Positions 25,176 through 36,551 of a stretch of DNA of 64,000 nt are shown one piece after another. The notes beneath the pieces were generated by a model. It saw nothing but the letters and a program-made list of their open reading frames with translations. It ran no database searches and had not been told where the DNA came from. Positions within the stretch are counted from its first letter, which is position 1. Each line of letters starts with the position of its first letter. Both the position numbers and the translations under genes were made by a program. This DNA comes from Armillaria gallica (lineage: Eukaryota > Basidiomycota > Agaricomycetes > Agaricales > Physalacriaceae): positions 1,488,001 to 1,552,000 of the forward strand of contig JBANDB010000001.1 in NCBI GenBank assembly GCA_037576215.1. Direction: 5' to 3'.

Positions 25176-26466
25176 TTATTGCGTGTGTATCAGAAGTGGT
25201 TCGTCCATTGAAAGCTGTTTAGGCATCAGAGTGACCATCCTGTGCTGTTGAATGGCTTTACCATTCGACCCAAAGTACCGCCCACTTTCGAAATTCCAGC
25301 AATCATTGGCGCGGACCCAGTTTGCAATACCGTCAAGGTAAAGAGATGCAATATCATCTATGCCGGGTCCCCATGTCGGTATCTCCTCCCATAACCTTAG
25401 AAATCTAGTGCTGATCGACCGATGAAGATCCTCCACCCATAATAGTGCACTATCGAGATCACATTTCCGCTCGTTCATGACGCATACAAGGATGTTATGA
25501 GGGAATTCCTCCGATGCCTGTTCCTTATTATACGAAGCAAGATCCTAAAGACTGTAAGTGTTGCGGCTCTACTCAAGCCAGAAGGCCTCACGTTGTCAAT
25601 GATTATCAGGTCACAAGCTAAGCGCCCCAGTTCGACGACGGTTGGATGATAAAACACCTCGTCAGGCAAGTCATACCCGAGCTCTAGCATCGCGTATGAC
25701 GGGTCGGTTCCAATGGTAAGTCGACGGATTTTAAAATAATCTTCGACATTCCGGGTATAGCATTGATGACGATCTTCAGCTTGTGCGACTACAGAATCCA
25801 TGTAACGTCCAAAAGTCTCAACGACGCGTTTCTGAGAAGTGATACTTGATGTCTTGATGCCAAGAGCCCAAAACCTGGGATCGAAAGTTGGAATTAGGGA
25901 ACGGAGTCAATGCGTTGGAGACCTTACTGCTGTGCAACAACTCCAAGAACGACTTCATTGCTGGGTCGTGGTTTGAAGGGGTCTCTAAGCGCATCTTTGA
26001 CAATATCGGCATACTGACGGACTACATCGGGAGTTTCGTTATCCGTGTATTCATCGAAAACGAAGAACAAGTTCATCAAGTCACATGAAGTGCGCAGTTG
26101 TTCTACGCAGAAATCAATCCGGGTATATATGTCAAGGAAAACGCCACGTACCTTTGGTTGCCGTCGTGTATGCTAATGAAGCTAATAAACCTGGTACAGA
26201 GAGGTCAGCACAGGTCACCGCTGAAGAGAAACTGCTATCACTGAAGTCACAACGATCAAATGCGCTAAGGAACCTCAGCTTTCACAACTCGAAAATAATA
26301 TACCGAGGACGTACCGTTGGGCCTCCGGTGTAAACGCTTCGAACGAGCGAAACCATGCTTCCGATTCAGCCTTCGCTTCTTCATAATAGGGATTGATTTT
26401 GCGAGGCCAAGGCCAGTTAGCAACAGTTTCGGGGAGGCGAAACACTATGCCAGATTCAAGGACCAT
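25176..26466 (-). CDS. Sesquiterpene synthase (class I terpene cyclase)
   Basis: Class I cyclases ionise farnesyl diphosphate and fold it into a sesquiterpene. Five exons (26315-26466, 26152-26240, 25928-26102, 25592-25874, 25176-25544) sum to 1068 nt, giving 355 residues, the usual size for basidiomycete cyclases. The metal-binding aspartate motif is DEYTD at residues 97-101. The second metal site, NDLASYNKE, has N233, S237 and E241. A C-terminal RY pair (ESGRYFG) binds diphosphate in this family. The N-terminus [24 protein letters not shown] is typical. The start was set at the ATG at 26466 because the longer frame begins with TTG. All motifs are intact. The likely cation path and product cannot be read from sequence alone. 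The P450 lies about 1.2 kb upstream on the same strand. Confidence 0.93.
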
Positions 26467-27621
26467 ATTGCGAGGAGAAATCGGAGAAGTAGAGGTTGTT
26501 CTTGACAAAGAAAAGCCGCTCTTCCACAGACATATTTATACCGATCGGACTTCAAAGGCTATGGTATCTGCAAGAACACAGGAAGTGCAATGAACGCCGA
26601 TCGCCTTGGTCAACCTGGAGTGGGATGGTGACTCACATGCGGCTTGCACTGCGATAGCGACACGGATGTTTTAGTACACAGTTCCGTTCCAAGCTGTTCA
26701 ATCAAGGGCGCCCGAGTTCTAAGTTTCGCATTTACTCTTTCTCCTTCCACAACAATGGGCGCCTACATAATATACCAGTGAAAGCTGCGAGAACATCGTA
26801 TTTGGACTAAGAAGCCTGAGGCCAACCCCCCGACGAGGTAAAATTAGATGGACACGATGCTGAATCGGAATTTTCCCTACCCGAGAAACATATGGAGTAT
26901 TGGAAATGTTACCAGGCGGTACGCTGTGTTCGGGCGGGCGGTCCAGTCGAAATGATCAAGGATATCAATATCAAAGTGATATCAATCCTAGCAGACTGAT
27001 GTTTTCCCTTGCGGCTCGTCGTACTGCCTGTCGCACCTTTGATTGTTTAACTTCACGAACCTACACGAAACGAATTGCGGGGCCCAATCCAGAAAATCAA
27101 ATATATGTAGATGGCGTCAAGAGATCGGAGTGGCACAGCTGATCAGGATGAGCGGTTCTCGGGTGAGTGTTGCCTTAAGCTATCCCGAAAACGAGAATGA
27201 CGAACAACCAGACTGTCACCGTCGACGTCCTAAATGAAGCAAACAACAGAACCAATGGGGCTGCAAAAGAAGACTGATATTGACATCACTCCGAGAAGAC
27301 GTAATTTTTTTTGATTTTACCCCTTGCTTCTGTCATGTCCTTCTTTATCAGTATATTCGAAGGTCCGCGAGCATGAGGCCCATATTCTTTCTGTTCCTCT
27401 CTATGTTCTTTATGTGGGGCTTAACCGTGCCAGTTTAAGTGTCTACTCCAGTCCACCACATGATGCCGAAGTATATAATGTCTAGTTTCTATTTTTACAG
27501 TCATCCGGGCCCACAGATTGTTCTCATCCCTCAATAATGACAGTCTCTACATGCCATGGAGGACTCCCATTCAACCGTATTGGTATGATCAGCCTGGTAC
27601 ACTATTGATACACAACAGAGT
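26467..27621. other. Intergenic between terpene synthase and P450
   Basis: About 1.15 kb holding the terpene-synthase promoter and the P450 3' end region. Several short ORFs were read without finding any domain or plausible splicing. A duplicated ATATCAA/GTGATATCAA occurs at 26960-26985. Confidence 0.45.
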
Positions 27622-29704
27622 TCACAATTGGCTCTTGATGAGTGACGGCACGTCTGGGAACCGAGGCTCAAATGTACACTCGAAATGAGCTGGGCGACTG
27701 TTCAAAGCTGCATGAATAATGACCTCTGCAAATGGGTGCAATTCACTACTCACACGATAAGCCCAGTGTTCACGAAATCGTCTTTGGGCGGCTTCTCGGA
27801 AGTGGAAATGATGTTGAAGGACCACAAGATTAAGGCGATGTTAATGAATAACGAATCTTTGGCGACGAATCGTCCGATACAGAGCCTATGAAAAGCAAGC
27901 GTTACTAAGCATTGGTGCATACAAACTAAATTCGAGAATATGTTACCGGTTACCAAAACCCCAACTTCCATGCCCTTCCCCTTTAGTATTTGGGAAGGTT
28001 TGGAGATTCGCCCCACTCGTGTCAAGATGACGGCTCGGATTGAATTCATCAGCGTCAGGACCGTAGACAGACTTATCTCGGTTCATCGCCCTAACAGAAA
28101 GATTCAATGCAGGACCGGTAGGACAAAAATCAGTATTACCAGACATTGGGAAGAACAATGGTATCCTTTGGTATGTACCAGCCGTTATAGTAGTCGTCCT
28201 ATCGTTGAGAGTAAGAATGGACTAATAGTGCCAACAATCACCGCTACGATATACTTACCTCCATGGTACGATGGGGGCTGCTTATTGGGCTTACAGGGTT
28301 CCAGCGAAGGGTCTCGCGAATGATAGCTTGAATGAATGGTAATCGATCTACGTCAGAAAACGTCGGTAGACGATCCCTCCCTACCACGGCATCGATTTCC
28401 TCATGAGCACGTTTCTGCACGTCTGTGTAGATAGTCATTGCGAGAACAAACCACGTAAGAGTTCCAGATGTCTAATGCACCATCAGAAATACTGTTTAAC
28501 TGGCTGTCGTCATTGAATAATCACCGTTTCGGTTCCTGCGGCACTGAATTAGAGCAAGCGTTATGAAGGTTCGAAAATCAACTGGATAGCACTTACTACA
28601 TTGTTCCTGAGAGCCAGGATGACTCTAACCTGCTCAGATTGTTATTTTTACCGTGCTCCGTGACTAACGTCGCCGCAAAACTACTCTGGTTGTCTCCTTC
28701 AGCCTATGACGTTAGTTAGAGGTGCAGTTGTCGAGATGAAGTAAAAATTCAATTTACGATCAAGCTCTCCACATTTCCGTAGAGACTTTGGAACATTTTT
28801 GAATCTTGGCCGAAGTAATACTCAGCTTCGCGCCGCCATGGTGTCATGAAATTTGGAAGATGTTTCATCCACGGAAAGAAATCTACGAGATGAGCGCCTG
28901 GATATGTAGCCGTGACTAGACGCTGAACAAATTGGTTGATCTGTGGTAAGGCGGAAAAGGCATTTGATCGTCCAGCAGAAGGCCCATATGTAAGCGTGTA
29001 GACCAGAAGAGCTGCGGACCTGAGATATGTTATACTAACCAATCGAAATATACGTAGAAAAGCGTACTCTCGAAACAAATGACTCCAATTATCGGGTTTT
29101 GAAAATATAGCGTCAACTAGCATCAAAGCCTCGTGGACCTGAACAGGTTGGAGCTCTTGTGCGGTCTTCTTAGAAAGACCTTCTGCTGCCGCTCTTCTCA
29201 TTTTGCGCCACCTACAAAGATTTAAAGCAACTCTTCAACGCAACAGAGCTAATGACTGACTTGTCTCCGACCCTGGCAAGAACCATGACCAGGCCACCAC
29301 ACAGGACATCTGAACCGACGTAGGCGTCGGGTCTGTCAGAATATATTCGGGCTCGCTTGTCCAGCAAGTCTGAAGCTACTTCATGAGTATTAATAACGAT
29401 AATGTTCTTTCCAAAGACGGATATGTAAATGAGAGGTCCTAGCCAAGTTTTCAGCGGAACAAGATATTCGATAAAGAAAACACGTACCGTAAGTCGACTG
29501 TAAATCCCGAAAAGTAACCCAAAGAGAATTTGACAACTGCTTCACGTTTCCTAAGAACGGAATCCCTGGCGGCCCTGGTGGTAGGGAGCGACGAGAAAGT
29601 TTGCTCGAGACAGATTTCACCAGCGCAAAAATTAGAAGAATTGATGCAAAAAGCACTCCTGGTGACGGACTCCAGTGCAATGTGTTAGTGAGCCAAGAGG
29701 ACAT
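27622..29704 (-). CDS. Cytochrome P450 monooxygenase
   Basis: A membrane-anchored haem monooxygenase, probably oxidising the terpene made next door. The start at 29704 gives an N-terminal anchor (SPSPGVLFASILLIFALVKSV) and a Pro-rich hinge (RRSLPPGPPGIPFLGN). Landmarks follow in order: YSDRPDAYVGSDVLCGG, WRKMRR in helix C, AAGTETTSGTLTW in helix I (28.45-28.56 kb, split by an intron), ETLRW (the ExxR site) near 28.29 kb, the PERF-like region FNPSRHLD, and the haem loop WGFGNRLCIGRFVA split by an intron near 27.89-27.95 kb. The Cys ligand is present. The Phe that usually lies seven residues before the Cys is Trp here. The tail reads GLIVRPAHFECTFEPRFPDV and stops at 27622. Exon joins checked around helix I and the C-terminus stay in frame. 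The subfamily is not assigned. Confidence 0.92.
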
Positions 29705-30398
29705 ACTAGTGGTTTCACAGATTCTGTATCAAGTCTGTGTCTGTAGTTGTAGGATGAGAGATGCTGTTATCATGCATCGCATACTTTCGAGACTGCGTTC
29801 TGATCCGGCGGCGCTGGTATTACTCAGAAGCAGTGGCAAAAATGGACAATTCAAAGATGCAATCATAGAGACGATTCGAAGGTCCCTGTTCCGAAGTGAA
29901 CTCGAGTCGAACCAGCTAAAGAAACATGCACCAATCGGACCACAGCTCCGTTGTCAACAACAGCAGGTCTGCTGCGGGGCCCGGCGGTTGGAACAGTGAC
30001 AGGGTCGACTTGCCTAATAAAATTGACAAAAAAAAACAAAACGCGCCCATGTTCTTGGGATCGGCGGATGGCATAGATCGCAGTTTCTTGGTGAAGAATG
30101 GCATCATGACACTAGGGGCAACATAAAAAGCGGCAAGCTGAAAAAGAATGCGAACTTTCCGGAGCTGCCGCTGTCACTAGTGGCGGCCTTTTTTCAAAAT
30201 CAAGGGGGAATTTCGTAAAAGACGCTAGCGGCGAACCTGCGTAATCCGGCATCTATGCAATATTTTATGCACGCGTCGAGTCGAGTTCAACATATTAATG
30301 TCTAGAAATTCCGAGATAGTCACATACATCATGCCAACCCAGTAAACAAAGCCATGAATACTATACAACATTGTTCGAAGTATAAGTTAATACATCAT
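29705..30398. other. Intergenic, P450 promoter side
   Basis: About 690 bp without a supported gene. It should hold the P450 promoter and the 3' end of the neighbouring membrane-protein gene. A-rich near 30030 (a run AAAAAAAACAAAACG). Confidence 0.5.
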
Positions 30399-31859
30399 TT
30401 AAACGTCACTGGATAGTTTGTACGCAGCTGCCGAGTCAGCGCTGCGTCTGTGCTCAGCAAACACCATTTCCTGCTCCGTTGAAAGGATGAGGGTATCTGA
30501 CATCTCCCCTCCAGAACGCATCTTTCCGGGACGCATTTTGTGCTTGTCGAAGCTTCCGTCTCCTTCAGACGATTTTGACATCCGGGATAATGGATATGCA
30601 AAGGACAGATTCTTCGAAACGCCATGAATCATCCCAAGGCCAACTCGAGCAATGATGAGAAGCGGCGTCATAACCTAGAGCCATTGAAGATAAGACGACT
30701 AAACGAGAAACAGGACTAGGAGCTCACAGCCAGCTGAGTAGAGATGTCGATACCATTCAAGGCGAGCACACTTCCACGGACGTATAATATGAGCATAACC
30801 AGAGTCACAGCTGCAAAAATAGCACCTGACTCGACGATAGTCAAGATCGTCGACAAATACCTGTTCGTATGTGAATGGCCGCCAACTTTTCGCCCCATGA
30901 ACCATAACCGAAAAGCAATGGCCGCTGTCACGCAGACATTGACCACAAGATCCAAAGACCAGCCAACAGGCCCTATATGTTTGATTCTGGGAGAGTTAAT
31001 ATCTGTGCTTGGTTGAGCAAGCAAACCGGTGGCGGCGTATGCAGTTCCTGCTCATCAAGATTAGATCATGGAGTCATGTTTCGATTAAGAGCTACGGACC
31101 CATATGTGCCAGCTCGACGATAATCTGCCGAGAAAAGGAATGAGAGAAGACCTCAAATAGAGCCTCACAAGACGGACCGGGAGTACTGCGACTTTCCAGT
31201 TGTATCCCCAGACCACGTATAGACGCCATATCTAGACACATTCGTCGATCAGCAGATACAAGTATTGAATAGCGAATGTTGATACCAAGATCAAATCCTG
31301 AAGGAAGACCTAAAGCCTGAATCAGCTAAAAACCGTAGAAGTCTGTACCGAGAACGGTGACTCACACTTGTGTCGTATAGAACAGTTTTCGCGACAGCAA
31401 TTCCACGCGAATTGATTGACCAATAAAGTATCGCGTAGGTGGGATCGGCGGGTTGAGGGACATCAATGAAGGCCTCCAATAGTTCTCTCAAGGATAGAGC
31501 TACATGGGCAGTAGCAAATAGGAATAGGGCAATCGATGTGATGGCTAATAATCTGAGGAGAACAGCTGTATATTCGGAGATACATCTCGACCTCGAGACA
31601 AACTTACCCCGGAGAATGGTGCTTCTTTATAAGAACAAACATTGCACCTATGAAGATGATGGCACTTTAAATTCGAGAGTAAGAACTTGGGTCCCCTGTA
31701 GCGTGAAGTGGACGCACTCACTTCATTCCTGTTTGGTCAGTGTAAGCAAAAAGCATGAACTGGTAGCCGTGATGCAATCATACCCCATAGACATGTCTCT
31801 ATCCAGATACCAACAAGTGCATTCTTGTCAAGGCGCGGAAGCGCCGTTTCCGAAGCCAT
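30399..31859 (-). CDS. Multi-pass (about seven-helix) membrane protein, agaricomycete type
   Basis: The start ATG at 31859 gives MASETALPRLDKNALVGIWIETCLWG. The second part reads MFVLIKKHHSP, then AVAKTVLYDTS. Later hydrophobic helices are WSLDLVVNVCVTAAIAFRLWF, ILTIVESGAIFAAVTLVMLIL and MTPLLIIARVGLGMIHG. A charged cytosolic tail follows (SRMSKSSEGDGSFD...AEHRRSADSAAAYKLSSDV). This layout is a large lineage-specific family in mushrooms with no established function. At least five introns are needed. The joins between about 31.65 and 31.80 kb were not resolved in frame, so the 5' exons are approximate. It sits between the P450 and the adenylation gene. A role in export or sensing is possible but unproven. 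Confidence 0.65.
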
Positions 31860-33845
31860 GGGTGAGTGAGGAGCGGCGCAACGTTGACTAATTTTAAGTG
31901 CACCCGTTTATGTAGGCAGAACTCCGCATCAGACAATGATGTCCAGGCATGGTTCAGAAATCAAGGGGAAACTCAATCATTTCCATCTTGATGGCCCTTC
32001 TCAACGCCGATTTTCAGTCCCGTGTTAGTCATTGTATGGGGAATGTTACGGTTATGCCGAACGTCGCCGATCACTAGACGCCCCAGCGAGACCAGTCTTT
32101 CAGCCGCAACATTTGCGATCGTATCTCTTCCGTAACTACCTAGGTCACGGCCTAAAGATGGTATCAGATCTCCTTGCGATCTAAACCACACACCTCGAAG
32201 ATAGATGGTTCCACAGAATAACTAGGGAGGATAGTGATCAAATGGTCGGCGATAAACGATAAAACGAGTAATAGATACGGGCAGAGGGCAAACCTGGGCA
32301 AACATTGCAACAAGTCGAGCTGTAATGCCGGCATGTGCGATAAATTTATCTTGACGATCAACGGAATGCGACACATGTGCGCCACAGGTCCCATCTTATC
32401 CGAGTTCCGTGTTGTTGCAAACTAACATGAGTAAGTACGGCCTTGAGAATGTGGAGGAATTACTTGATAGCGGTCATAGCAAGAGCCTTCGATACGGGTA
32501 AACGATGTACGCAATAACCAGGCCAGCTCAGAACTCAGGAGGCACGATGCCCTGGAACGGAAGAATGATAAGCGGGGCAGGATGCTGGCAGGCGATCGAG
32601 CGTGACTGGAAACGAATAAATACTGTCTTGTGGTATGCGTACCAACTCTACTCCGCGCGACACACTCAAAAGTGTGATCACAACGGTATGAGCCTTCGTG
32701 GCCACAGCACATGGTTCGCCATGTCAGGGCTGTGGGCCCGGCCGTTCCTTATTGGGACCTTGTGCCGGTAACAACACCAACACCAACCAAAGCAGAGGAT
32801 CCCACCCACGTGCCCACGCTGGTGCAATGCTCTGGATTTTAACGGACCGCGTCCAGGGAGTAATCTATCGTCCGATGGAGTCGGGGCAACGAACCAAAAT
32901 CCTCTTCAGCTTTTTACAATGCTGAAGTGTCTGCTGCGTCGGGTTTCATGGCAGAGGAGGCACTGGTAACGTTAGTTAAACTCTGTTCCGAGGGAGATCA
33001 AACTTGTCTTGAATTGATTCTTGGATAGTCGCATGATGGTGGCGAAACCGTTCAACGACACTGCCAGATCCAAGAGACTAAACAAATGTCCGAAGGGAGT
33101 ACGTCGTCGAATAACCCCATTGATAGATGTTTGAACTTGTGCGTCTTGTGGCGGCGGTAACTAAGAACCGGGGCCCTTGGTTCGCGCTCGGGTATTCGTG
33201 GAGCTGCTGAGAATATGCAAATGCAAAGCGACGCGCATTCGCTATTGGGATGCCAGTAGAAGACTGGAATCAAGCACAATTTCGATTCAGTTTTAAAACA
33301 AGCATGCAGCATCCCAGCGAGGATGGGAAGGCGCATCCCTATGAATCGGGGGAGAGCCTTAGAAAGGCCAGAATTCCAACCAAGATACTTCGTGACAGTT
33401 GATCGTTTGATGGCAAGTAGTCTAGGCATTCGCCGCTCAACGACGACGTTCAAAGTAATTTTCATTGAATTTTCAAAGTATTTTCTGGTTATTTTCTTGT
33501 AGGACTGATACTGTTGTCTATGAAAGCTGTGACATCGAATTCAGTGTTACTTATTTTTACGACATTGCATTCCCCAATCGACGTTAAATCTAGCTTATCT
33601 CTTACTTATCTCTGTGGTTGCTCTGTAGTGCAGGAAGGTCTTTCAAACTCAGAACCTGTATCAAGTGACCCTCGACGTACTATGCACGGCCTCTACCACT
33701 GTGTTCTGATTCCATTAAAAGTCAAAGATCCCAGTCGTTAGCTCCTGCAGGGTTCAGTTGGAGTACGTCTCTCCAGAGATGGTTCACAAGCCCGTGTCCG
33801 TCCAACAGCGGTCGCCGTAAACTCAGAGATTTCGAAGAAATGCTT
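31860..33845. other. 2-kb gap with unresolved minus-strand fragments
   Basis: Frames at minus 32164-32394, 32422-32712 and 33052-33465 carry hydrophobic and basic stretches such as IPLIVKINLSHMPALQLDLL and, in another frame, PEF.AGLVIAYIVYPYRRLLL. These would fit pieces of a membrane enzyme, but stops interrupt them and no splice model closes. They may be the remains of another cluster gene. No motif is firm enough to name. Confidence 0.3.
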
Positions 33846-35849
33846 CTAATTGGCCTGGTCCAGTTCTCGTATAACCAGTGCCGCTGCGATCCGTTGCAGT
33901 TCTACTTTATCTATTTTCCCGTTTCTTAGTCTATGAATCAACGACTGATCTGCCGAGAGCCAAGAATAGGACGAACCTTGTTAAAGGAAGACATTTGAGG
34001 GGAAGAAACTTGGCGGGAACAGCATATTTGGGATGTATGCTCGTAATTGCCTCTCGAACAATACTTGGATCCACCGTGTCTGGTGAATAGAAGGACCACA
34101 GCTTGTCGTCGACCAGCAAAGAACATGCACTCGAGATTTCAGGGCAGCGAAGTATTGTTGAGGTGATCCCATCAAGTTCAACACGGAATCCCTCGATTTG
34201 ATATGAGATATTCCAGTTGCTTAGGAATGAAACGAAACCAACTTACCTTGATTTTAACTTGGTCGTCGAGGCGGCCGAGAGGTTCAATATGACCGTCTTC
34301 GCGCAACCTCCCTAAATCTCCAGTGTTGTACATCCACCTAGATGACGGGCGTGAGCTTTGCTTCGAATTGATCCGTAGAATTTGCCGTGCTTCGTCTCGA
34401 AATGGATCCGGAACATATTTTATGGCGGTCAGTGTGGGCCGTTTCAAGTAGCCTTGTGTAACTCCGTGACCACCACTCCAAATTATGCCTGTCGTGCCCA
34501 CTGGAACTGGCAGTAAGTTGGCGTCAAGTATGTAGATAGAGTTGTTCGGGGTTGGGGATCCTATTGAAAGCGGGGATCCCGGTATATGTTTGCGCATCGT
34601 GTTTACGATAGTGACCTTTAGGATTTACTAATCAGCTTGAGGTCTTGTTAAATGATGACGAGATTACGATACTCACCTCAGTAGGGCCGTATGCATTGTA
34701 AAACGTTGCTTGCCTTGCCCATCTATCCGCAAGGGGTTGAGGGCATGGTTCACCGGCAGTAGCAACGACTTTGACATTAGGATAATCCATAGGATCATGC
34801 GAGACTAGAATCGATGGAGTCGCAATTATTACATCGACCTTTTTCATCACAGAAATCCAGTCTGCGCGCCGAGGTCCACGTAGGTACAGGGTTCCGCCAT
34901 TCATGAGACACCCGAGAGTTTCCCAAGCGCACATGTCGAACGCAATGTTCAACAATTGGGCTACCTTAGTACCTGACGAACGCCTAGATTTCCGGGAGAG
35001 AGGGACAACACTTATTTGGACTTCGTGTCAGTTGGCGTTTAGTATCAAAGAGGAAAACACACAATTTGCGACATTGGAATGACTGACGACCACTCCTTTC
35101 GGCTCTCCGGTTGTACCTGTACTCGGACGTGAGAATCAAGACTACCACTGAGAATTAAGTTTCTTACCTGAAGTGTAAATAATATATGCCTTGTCGGAGC
35201 CTCGACTTGTCCAAGATGGTTGTATTTCAATGGTACTTCCATCCAAGAGCTCAAGAACGTCCTCTGTACAGGAGTTCTGAGGTGGTAGCAGGTCCTTACG
35301 AGATGTGAAGGCCCTTGAATATAGAGTAAAGGATGGTTCCGCATCGGAAAGGATGCCTCGAAGAGTACCATCTGTGATGAGCTGTCCGTCTAATGGAATA
35401 TACGCGGCACCAGCGCGAAGAATGCCGAAGATAGCGACTATGTGAGGGATGGAACGCTCTCCGACGAGACACACAAGCGACCCAGGAAGAACGCCCCTGT
35501 TTCGCAGAAAGGATGATACACGTAATGAGAGTCTGTCGAGCTGCTGGTAAGTCAGAGAATTTCCAACATGATCGACAATGGCGAGATCGGAAGGGAAAGT
35601 GTTTGCTACGGCTTCGAAAGCGTCATGAATGCAGGTATGCCTAACAAGAGTCGCGGGACCAAAGCTGATGCTCAGCTCTGGGTCATATCTCTTCTCGGAG
35701 TCACATCCTTTGAAGAGGGTCGACCAAGGGTATGAAGTTTCCCACGTGGTAAAAAATGGAGCAACCGCGGTGAACAAATTCTTGAAAAACGCAAATACGC
35801 AACGCATCGGCGAGCTGGACGTTGCTCGAGAACCACAAGCTACCGGCAT
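33846..35849 (-). CDS. Freestanding NRPS-type adenylation (A) domain protein
   Basis: Adenylation domains activate a carboxylic or amino acid as its AMP ester. Core motifs appear in order: LTYQQL (A1), GAAYIPLDG (A2), YIIYTSGTTGEPKGVVVSH (A3, split by an intron near 35.11-35.17 kb), FDMCAWETLG (A4, with the Asp that binds the amino group in amino-acid A domains), NAYGPTE (A5), WMYNTGDLGR (A7), GRLDDQVKIKGFRVEL (A8, split by an intron) and NGKIDK (A10, catalytic Lys). The stop at 33846 follows only 16 residues after that Lys. There is therefore no thiolation, condensation or reductase domain on the polypeptide. The start was placed at 35849 (MPVACGSRATSSS); an ATG-like frame further upstream is out of phase. 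About 600 residues. The HxxxD acyltransferase is next upstream on the same strand. A trans-acting carrier or direct transfer from the adenylate are both possible. Confidence 0.85.
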
Positions 35850-36551
35850 AAATAACGGCTATTGCGATGAAGTATATGGGAAATTTAAATGAGATCGCCT
35901 CACTTTCTGATGCCACATATGCAGAACTTGATGCTGTTCCATACTAACGCACGACAAAGAAGCAGACTGTTCCCGGATTGGACGGGGTTTGATAAAAATG
36001 CCGGAATAATATATCTACCTTAGGTGATCCAAAAGATGGAATATTCTTGTACTGGAACCGGACGTGTGCATTGTTATATCGGTTCGGGATGAGGACCTGG
36101 ACCGCGTTTGACCAAGTCGTCTGCCTGTCTGTGGGTACAAATAATCGATTGCGACGCCACGGCCCGCCTACTAAACGAAGTTGATGATCAGCATCGGGCG
36201 GTCTCGCTGATTGTGTGGATGGAAGGCTCCAAGTAGACTATAATCAGCTTCCTGATCGTACCTTCAGAAGCAGGAGATGTACCGTCCGGGTCGTGCAAAT
36301 GAACTCAGGGACAGTCGAGTCACGCCAATTTTATGAGCGCCGGAGCTGGTACGAGTGACTGCAAACACTAATATAGGTCCTTGGCATGTGTGCTAGATCG
36401 ACACCATCCCAGGTGTATAATTATGACTTGGCTCGTCGCCTGGTTTCCATCATTTAGATGCGTCCGCGGACTATGGCAGTAAATTAAAGGCCTGTCGGCG
36501 AATCTCGTCGACATACTTCTGTAAGTATTCTCGATCCCAAATATCATTGGC
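35850..36551. other. Intergenic between A-domain gene and acyltransferase
   Basis: About 700 bp with no independent gene. A frame just below 36552 would encode a plausible acyltransferase C-terminus (ANDIWDREYLQKYVDEIRR) but lies behind an in-frame TAG. Confidence 0.45.

Noticed and set aside
32505..32925. Plus-strand ORFs of 75-88 codons
   Set aside because: Composition looks random, no start context, no partner exons.
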